Shown in pieces: positions 58,907 through 64,000 of a DNA stretch of 64,000 nucleotides; position 1 is the first letter of the stretch; each line of letters opens with the position of its first letter. The stretch lies in assembly GCA_934725015.1 (NCBI GenBank), contig CAKVAS010000014.1, positions 1-64,000 on the forward strand, in the 5' to 3' direction. The stretch comes from an uncultured Bacteroidales bacterium (GTDB taxonomy: Bacteria > Bacteroidota > Bacteroidia > Bacteroidales > UBA932). The translations under genes were made by a program, and so were the position numbers. Under the pieces are notes generated by a model. It was given only the letters and a program-made list of their open reading frames with translations, had not been told where the DNA came from and searched no databases.

Positions 58907-60337
58907 TTATTCAAACAGTGCGTCCATAGTCACCTGACTCGTCACGCCACCGGAGTTGACAGTGCGTTTGATGCCATAGGGCGTTATCATCACAAGGTGA
59001 ATGGCCTTTTTTGTGCCAGACTCTTCCCGAAAAGACTCGATACGACTGCGCAGTTTGCAACTTTCGTCTTTTGTTATAGTGTATTCGGAAGTTGAATATT
59101 TCATTTCGCAGACATCGACAACCCTATCATCACGATCAATCAGCATATCAATCTGTGCGGCGGGCGAGGAATTGCGGCTTCTCCAAGCATAAGTCTTTGT
59201 AAGAATGCCGGATATGCCGAGAGCTTTCTTGATCTGAGCAAGGTGGCTGAAACACACGCGTTCAAAAGACAATCCGCACCAAGTGTTGTGCACCGGTCTG
59301 TTGGTTATCTTGGACCAGAACTCTTCTTCAAAAAAGACATTGTTCTTCACAAAGCGCAGATAGAAAAGGCAGTAGTAGTCAGAAATAGTGTAAATCCTGT
59401 CCTTAATGCGGGTACCGTCAGAAATGCCCGATATGAAGCCACATTGCTCCAAATCATCAATTATTTTCGTGAGGGTTCCTCCAGATGCGCTGTTCAATTT
59501 CATTGAAATCTCATTTCGGGTTAAACCGGACTTATGCTTGTCGAGGATTTCGACTACACGGATGTATTCAGCCGCATTGCTGAACAACGCATTGAACAGA
59601 TTGCTAAACTCGCCGGCGAGAACAGCGTCCTTCGCAAAGAACAGCCGGTCAACATTCTGAGCGAGACTATCCTCCTTATGAAACAGCGAAAGATAGTATG
59701 GAACACCACCCAAGATCATATACGCCTGAAGCTGCTCATACCTGTCCAAAACTATCCCCCGGCTTTCATAGAACTGCTCCGATTCCTTAAGATTGAACGG
59801 AGACAGAAATATTTTTCCCGACAGGCGATTGTGCAGTCCGCCCTTGCTGTTGATCACCTTATTTACAATCCACGACGTCGCAGAGCCGCAAACGATGAGC
59901 ATCAGATTGCGGCAAGACGAGCCCCAACTATTCCAAAACCACTCGAATGCAGTCAAGAAACCGGAATATGGAGTGTCCATCCACGGAAGTTCGTCGATAA
60001 ATACAATCTGCCGACGTTTCCTTCTCCCTTGTTCGAGATATTCGATGAGTTGCCCGAAAGCCTGCATCCAATCTTTTGGCATCGGAAACAACCTGTCGGA
60101 ATGGCGGTTCAGTGCCAGATTGAAGTTTGTAAGCTGAATTTTTGTCAATTGTTTCCTTTCGTATTCAGCCGGAGACACGCCCGTCACCTTGAAATCAAAA
60201 TTATTGGCGAAAAATTCATTCACCAGAAATGTCTTGCCGACACGCCTCCTGCCATAGACAGCAATGAATACCGCGCTGTCCATGTCATAGTAGCGCTTCA
60301 ACTCCTCCTGTTCTTTCTGTCGTCCTATAATTGCCAT
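58907..60337 (-). CDS. PF01637/DUF234-type ATPase
   Basis: A 476-residue ATPase: Walker A YGRRRVGKT near 27, Walker B VFIDELPWMD near 113, and sensor IVCGSATSW near 150. The DUF234-like region (DYYCLFYLRFV near 340; NTWCGLSFE near 370) is followed by a PD-(D/E)XK-like end (QIDMLIDRDDRVVDVCEMKYS near 410). The start is put at the ATG at 60337, because the -7 element TAACTTTGC (60365-60373) overlaps the longer frame. Repeats stretch over 140 bp upstream. A fragment of a close relative is at 17106-17183. Confidence 0.85.
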   Translation of the reverse strand: MAIIGRQKEQEELKRYYDMDSAVFIAVYGRRRVGKTFLVNEFFANNFDFKVTGVSPAEYERKQLTKIQLTNFNLALNRHSDRLFPMPKDWMQAFGQLIEYLEQGRRKRRQIVFIDELPWMDTPYSGFLTAFEWFWNSWGSSCRNLMLIVCGSATSWIVNKVINSKGGLHNRLSGKIFLSPFNLKESEQFYESRGIVLDRYEQLQAYMILGGVPYYLSLFHKEDSLAQNVDRLFFAKDAVLAGEFSNLFNALFSNAAEYIRVVEILDKHKSGLTRNEISMKLNSASGGTLTKIIDDLEQCGFISGISDGTRIKDRIYTISDYYCLFYLRFVKNNVFFEEEFWSKITNRPVHNTWCGLSFERVCFSHLAQIKKALGISGILTKTYAWRSRNSSPAAQIDMLIDRDDRVVDVCEMKYSTSEYTITKDESCKLRSRIESFREESGTKKAIHLVMITPYGIKRTVNSGGVTSQVTMDALFE

Positions 60338-60364
60338 AAAATCATGTGATTTAAGGTTCACGAT

Positions 60365-60510
60365 GCAAAGTTACTACAATTTTAGAAGTTTTGGCTAAAC
60401 ATTTCAAAAAAGTAGAGCCAAATTACGGCTTTAGATACAAGTTTTGGCCGAGAACTTTAGAGATGTCCAGCCAAAACAGCGGTTTTCAGGGCAGTTTTGG
60501 CTGAACATTT
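60365..60510 (-). promoter_or_regulatory. Promoter with 53-bp tandem units of inverted repeats
   Basis: GTTTTGGC starts at 60388, 60441 and 60494, always 53 bp apart. The inverted form AGCCAAA starts at 60416 and 60469, also 53 bp apart. So two full units of GTTTTGGCT-N19-AGCCAAAAC and a third half-unit lie upstream of the -7 element TAACTTTGC (60365-60373, minus). This looks like an array of binding sites for a regulator, perhaps the ATPase itself. Confidence 0.7.
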
Positions 60511-60531
60511 GACTTGAACTGACATGCGCCG

Positions 60532-60575
60532 CCCGCTGCAAACTTAGTGTCATTGTTCACTAACTTTGCAGCGGG
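60532..60575. repeat. Perfect 44-bp palindromic site next to malic enzyme
   Basis: CCCGCTGCAAA (60532-60542) and TTTGCAGCGGG (60565-60575) are perfect 11-bp arms. It differs from 57384-57427 by compensating changes in both arms (A/T to G/C), which argues for selection on the palindrome itself. Both strands contain a -7-like element (TAACTTTG, TAAGTTTG). Confidence 0.65.
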
Positions 60576-60608
60576 AGGCGTATGTATCTGACCGCAGAGA
60601 CCGGCGGC

Positions 60609-61886
60609 TTACCGTCCGACGCGGCGGCGGAGGCAGGCCTTGTAGGCATCCCAGTCGGTGATTGGGGTCTGCGCTACGCCGGATTCCATCGCGGCCTTCG
60701 CCACGGCGACGGAGACGCGCTCAAGAAGGCGCGGGTCGAGGGCAATCGGAATGATGTAGTCCGGGCCGAAATGCAGTTCCTTCGCGCCGGCCTCCTTCAG
60801 GACTTCCTCCGGGACGGGTTCCTTGGCAAGCTCGGCTATGGCCTTCACGGCCGCGTGCTTCATGGCCTCGTTGATGGCAGTCGAGTGAGTGTCGAGGGCT
60901 CCTCGGAAGATGTAGGGGAAGCCGCTGACATTGTTCACCTGATTGGGATAGTCGGAACGGCCCGTGGCCATAATCGCGTCCGGACGTGCTTCCTTAGCCT
61001 CATAGTAGCCGATTTCCGGGACGGGGTTCGCCATCGCGATGATTACGGGACGCTCCGCCATTGTCTTTACCATTTCCTGGCTCACCGTGCCCGCCTTCGA
61101 GAATCCGGCGAAGACATCCGCCCCAACCATCGCCTCTGCAAGACTATGCAGGTCGCGGGTAGTGGCAAACTCGCGCTTGTAGGCGTTCAGATCCGTCCTG
61201 TCCGCACGGACGACGCCCTTGCTGTCGCACATCACGATGTTCTCCCTGCGCAGTCCGAGGCTCACATACATCTTCGTGCAGGCAATGGCAGCCGCACCCG
61301 CCCCGCTCACGACAAGCTTCACGTCCTCAATCTTCTTACCGGCAATCTCAAGCGCGTTCAGAAGAGCCGCCGCGCTGATGATGGCCGTACCGTGCTGGTC
61401 GTCGTGCATGAGCGGAATATCTACTTCCTCCTTGAGCCGACGCTCTATCTCGAAGCACTCCGGGGCCTTGATGTCCTCAAGGTTGATTCCTCCGAAAGTC
61501 GGGGCTATGTTCCTGACAGTCCGGCAGAACTCGTCTATGTCGGTCGCGTTCACCTCGATGTCAATCGCATCCAAGCCGGACAGCTTCTTGAACAGCACAG
61601 CCTTGCCTTCCATCACCGGTTTCCCGGCAAGAGCGCCGATGTTCCCAAGTCCGAGCACGGCCGTCCCGTTCGTGATTACGGCGACGAGGTTCCCCTTGCC
61701 CGTGTAGTCATAAGCCCTGTGCGCGTCGGCCTTTATCTCAAGGCACGGAGCGGCGACTCCCGGCGTATATGCCAAGGACAAATCATGCTGATTCTCAAGT
61801 GGTTTAGTAGGCCTCACCTCAAATTTTCCCGCCGGAAACGAGGCATGATATTCCAGCGCCTGACTGTTTATTTCATTCGTACTCAT
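60609..61886 (-). CDS. Malic enzyme, short form
   Basis: A 425-residue malic enzyme with the conserved YTPGVAAPC near 40, NGTAVLGLGNIGALAGKPVMEGK near 73, HDDQHGTAI near 162 and the nucleotide-binding VVSGAGAAAIA near 190. It decarboxylates malate to pyruvate, using NADP or NAD. Many Bacteroidetes have a 750-residue version fused to a phosphotransacetylase-like domain; this one stops after the malic enzyme domain, as in Bacillus-type enzymes. It ends 34 bp from the palindrome at 60532-60575. Cofactor preference cannot be read with confidence. Confidence 0.9.
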   Translation of the reverse strand: MSTNEINSQALEYHASFPAGKFEVRPTKPLENQHDLSLAYTPGVAAPCLEIKADAHRAYDYTGKGNLVAVITNGTAVLGLGNIGALAGKPVMEGKAVLFKKLSGLDAIDIEVNATDIDEFCRTVRNIAPTFGGINLEDIKAPECFEIERRLKEEVDIPLMHDDQHGTAIISAAALLNALEIAGKKIEDVKLVVSGAGAAAIACTKMYVSLGLRRENIVMCDSKGVVRADRTDLNAYKREFATTRDLHSLAEAMVGADVFAGFSKAGTVSQEMVKTMAERPVIIAMANPVPEIGYYEAKEARPDAIMATGRSDYPNQVNNVSGFPYIFRGALDTHSTAINEAMKHAAVKAIAELAKEPVPEEVLKEAGAKELHFGPDYIIPIALDPRLLERVSVAVAKAAMESGVAQTPITDWDAYKACLRRRVGR

Positions 61887-62163
61887 ATATGCTGAAACTA
61901 ATTTTTACTGTTTTCCACAGCACACGGAAGCGGAACACGCAACCGCTTGCGGTCGCCGCATATATTCAACATTCGCGCCGAACCAACATATACCAGTTCA
62001 ACAAAATCGCCCATTTTTATACATTTCGCCACCATCGACGACACGTTTTTTCGTCAGATGGTACATATTGCCGATATATGTCGTTCGTAAATAAATATAT
62101 ATTTTATCAAGAAATATTTGATATTAAAGAAAAAGGATATATATTTGCAGAAATTTTAGAGAT
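61887..62163. promoter_or_regulatory. Intergenic region between malic enzyme and the HARE-HTH gene
   Basis: AT-rich in its right half. A -7 element TATATTTGC at about 62142-62151 lies only about 13 bp before the ATG at 62164, so the HARE-HTH mRNA should be nearly leaderless. Nothing else identifiable. Confidence 0.45.
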
Positions 62164-62940
62164 ATGGAAAAAACTCATACCCCATCCGAAGTCGCCGAAA
62201 ACATAAAGAGAATCATCAGACAGCAATACAAAGGTCTGAACGAATATGCCATGCACAAGAACATCACGCCTACGCAGTTATACACAATACTCAACGGGAA
62301 GGAGTATATGTCTTTTTATTCGGCGTTCCGGTTCTATGCGGACTTTGACCTGAATGTCGAATACTGCACGAAAGGAGCGCTGCCGATGCTTTCCCCGGAT
62401 CACGAGTACTTGTCGCTTCTGGCGGCCGCGACGGACTTTTTCTATGCCGTAAGGGATGAAGACAGGCTGCGGGACGAATACGAGCTGAAATCCGGCGACA
62501 TTTCCGAGGAGGAAAAGGCCGTCTTCGAGAAGGCTCTGAAAAAGGCGAGGATTGAAAAGGCGAAAGTCGGATGCCGGCTGGTTGACCTGCTGAACATCGG
62601 ATGGGCGGAAGACAATCCGGAATGTGACATTGAAAGGCCGTCGGTCGAAGACTGCGATGAAGACTGCGGCCAAGACTGCGGCCAAGGCAATATTGCACAA
62701 CCAACAAAAACAAATACCGGCATGACACTACATGAAGCCATTGAAAAGGTGCTGCGCGAAGAATCGGCGGCACTCACATTTACGGAAATCGCGAAACTCG
62801 TAAACAAGCAGGGACTATATGTCCGCAAGGACGGCAAGCCCGTGCCTGCCAGCCAGATTTCTGCAAGAGTAAAGAACTACCCTCAACTGTTTGATATTGA
62901 CAGGAACGTTTCACCCATTAAAATTAAACTTTCAAAATGA
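62164..62940 (+). CDS. HARE-HTH domain protein
   Basis: A 258-residue protein. Residues about 15-70 look like a helix-turn-helix (YAMHKNITPTQLYTILNGKEY). A charged helical middle is followed by an Asp/Cys-rich linker (DCDEDCGQDCGQ near 160). Residues about 188-255 are a HARE-HTH (HB1/ASXL) domain (LHEAIEKVLREESAALTFTEIAKLVNKQG), a module linked to recognition of DNA modification or DNA structure. Its last codons overlap the glycosylase start by 4 bp, so the two genes are coupled, suggesting a joint role in base modification or repair. Confidence 0.75.
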   Translation: MEKTHTPSEVAENIKRIIRQQYKGLNEYAMHKNITPTQLYTILNGKEYMSFYSAFRFYADFDLNVEYCTKGALPMLSPDHEYLSLLAAATDFFYAVRDEDRLRDEYELKSGDISEEEKAVFEKALKKARIEKAKVGCRLVDLLNIGWAEDNPECDIERPSVEDCDEDCGQDCGQGNIAQPTKTNTGMTLHEAIEKVLREESAALTFTEIAKLVNKQGLYVRKDGKPVPASQISARVKNYPQLFDIDRNVSPIKIKLSK

Positions 62941-63464
62941 CGGCAATCACCAAACAAGGACTGGAGCCTCTCGTATGCAACGAACCGAAAATCCTCATAC
63001 TCGGTTCCCTTCCAGGCGACATTTCCATCAAAAGTCAGGAGTACTATGCAAATCCTCAGAACTTTTTCTGGAGAATCATAGCGACAATAACAGGCTCTCC
63101 CGTGCCGTTCAGCTATCATGCAAAAAAGGAAATGCTTGCCAAAAACAACATCGCCCTCTGGGATGTTTACGCATCGGCAGAGCGCCCGGGCAGCAGCGAC
63201 TCGAAGATCCGGGGAGGAGAGTTCAATGACATAGCCGGATTTATAGCCCGGAATCCGACAATATCAACAGTTGTATTCAACGGGAAGAAAGCATTTGAGT
63301 CCTTCGGAAAATACCTGAAAAGGCTTCCCGACATGACACATCTTGGGCATCTGCGCGGTTGTCCTTGCTCAAGTACAAGTCCAGCCGTCCTCTGCACCGG
63401 ACTGACTTTTGACGACTTGGTGAACGAATGGAAAAAGATATTCAGTAACCCTGCAAATCAGTAA
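62937..63464 (+). CDS. DNA glycosylase of the uracil/hypoxanthine-DNA glycosylase family
   Basis: A 175-residue protein of the UDG superfamily, closest in pattern to hypoxanthine- or thymine-directed members: ILGSLPGDISIKSQEYYANPQNFFW (motif 1 region, residues 20-45), VVFNGKKAFESF near 118 and the late LRGCPCSSTSP near 140, replacing the usual HPSP by a cysteine-rich variant. It removes damaged bases. It is translationally coupled to the HARE-HTH gene upstream and followed 2 bp downstream by a membrane protein gene. Confidence 0.8.
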   Translation: MTAITKQGLEPLVCNEPKILILGSLPGDISIKSQEYYANPQNFFWRIIATITGSPVPFSYHAKKEMLAKNNIALWDVYASAERPGSSDSKIRGGEFNDIAGFIARNPTISTVVFNGKKAFESFGKYLKRLPDMTHLGHLRGCPCSSTSPAVLCTGLTFDDLVNEWKKIFSNPANQ

Positions 63465-63466
63465 TT

Positions 63467-63958
63467 ATGTCCAGAGAATCCACAAAAGGACGAAAATCCC
63501 GAAAAAAGCAGAATACTCCGAAGGATATATTACTCCGGTGCATAAGGAGCTATGAGTTCAACTGGCTGCACATCCCGCTCGCGATTTTTCTCATACTTTT
63601 CATCTGGATTGTGACATATACGCCGGAGGAAACTGCGCCGAAGCCAAAGGAAAACGGCATCGAGACATTCCGGGGCTATGATCCGAACAGAGACATCACC
63701 GAAATAAGCCACATTGACTACACGAACAGAGCCATTGAATACCGCCCGCAGGACAATTCCGGGGCATCTTCGGAAAAAAGACGGGGCAGAGCCTCCGCGA
63801 CGGACGCGTCAAGCTCAGGCACGACCCTCTACGACAACAACGGCAAGCCCCTCCACATCGACGCATCCCCCGAAGACATCCTCGAACAGCTCCGTGACAA
63901 CATCGACTTCGACGACCTTGCCGACTATTACGACTACTATCCCGACGACGAGTGGTAA
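63467..63958 (+). CDS. Hypothetical single-span membrane protein
   Basis: A 163-residue protein: basic N-terminus, one hydrophobic span (WLHIPLAIFLILFIWIVTY, residues 33-51) and a polar, acidic C-terminal part ending DDLADYYDYYPDDEW. No recognised domain. It follows the glycosylase gene by 2 bp and probably shares the transcript. Confidence 0.6.
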   Translation: MSRESTKGRKSRKKQNTPKDILLRCIRSYEFNWLHIPLAIFLILFIWIVTYTPEETAPKPKENGIETFRGYDPNRDITEISHIDYTNRAIEYRPQDNSGASSEKRRGRASATDASSSGTTLYDNNGKPLHIDASPEDILEQLRDNIDFDDLADYYDYYPDDEW

Positions 63959-64000
63959 CCGCGACGAACAGCAATTCTACAGTCCTGCGTCCTGAAGCTT

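Noticed and set aside
60582..61895. Long plus-strand frame of 437 codons
   Set aside because: It is antisense to the malic enzyme gene, whose motifs are unambiguous; high GC at third positions explains the open shadow frame.

Overview
The window looks like a chromosomal segment of a Bacteroidetes bacterium, most likely an uncultured Bacteroidales. The evidence is the promoter type (the -7 element TAnnTTTG in front of most genes, usually without a Shine-Dalgarno sequence), fimbrillin-like lipoproteins, a MauE/DoxX protein of the BT_3928 kind, and the housekeeping set rpoN, miaB, tmk, folP, gltX, rpiB, truB and a malic enzyme. I cannot name a genus. No rRNA, convincing tRNA, CRISPR array, transposase or integrase was seen.

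Layout. 1-3.1 kb: left border with a truncated metallophosphoesterase and a frameshifted GmrSD-type (DUF262/DUF1524) gene. 3.1-26.4 kb: a large accessory, defence-like island holding an N-formylglutamate amidohydrolase-like protein, DUF2130, a stand-alone reverse transcriptase with a WYL regulator, a duplicated-domain protein, a cytosolic leucine-rich-repeat protein, small paralogous proteins, a polyvalent-type kinase, a DNA-methylase/histidine-kinase fusion with a receiver-like partner, an AddB-like/AddA-like helicase-nuclease pair, and an AlbA_2/WYL protein. 26.4-31.3 kb: core genes (rpoN, SPOR, LEA lipoprotein, miaB). 31.35-35.03 kb: a P-loop ATPase followed by a GmrSD-EVE fusion. 35.1-38.1 kb: two fimbrillin-like lipoproteins. 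38.3-43.1 kb: MauE, tmk, folP and an AAA+ protein. 43.2-50.6 kb: a type I restriction-modification operon with an extra DUF4062/ATP-binding protein. 50.7-53.9 kb: gltX, rpiB, truB. 54-60.6 kb: four P-loop ATPase/nuclease-like genes and the remains of another. 60.6-64 kb: malic enzyme, a HARE-HTH regulator, a DNA glycosylase and a membrane protein.

Main observations. (1) Six promoters scattered over 12 kb of the island share one arrangement: TTTGGC (TTTAGC in one), exactly 12 nt, then TAnnTTTGC. In most of them the 6-mer is the right half of a short imperfect palindrome. These promoters serve the DUF2130 unit, the WYL-RT unit, the duplicated-domain protein, the LRR protein, a small ORF and the AddB/AddA/AlbA-WYL unit, which suggests one co-regulated and possibly undescribed multi-gene system. 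(2) A methylase-histidine kinase fusion is translationally coupled to a receiver-like protein. (3) hsdS is split by a G7 tract; one extra G would fuse the two halves. (4) The ATPase genes have individual inverted repeats of similar size (several exactly 46 bp) over their promoter or start codon, and the same kind of operator survives beside an ATPase remnant inside the defence island.

All functions are inferred from reading sequence motifs; no database search was run.
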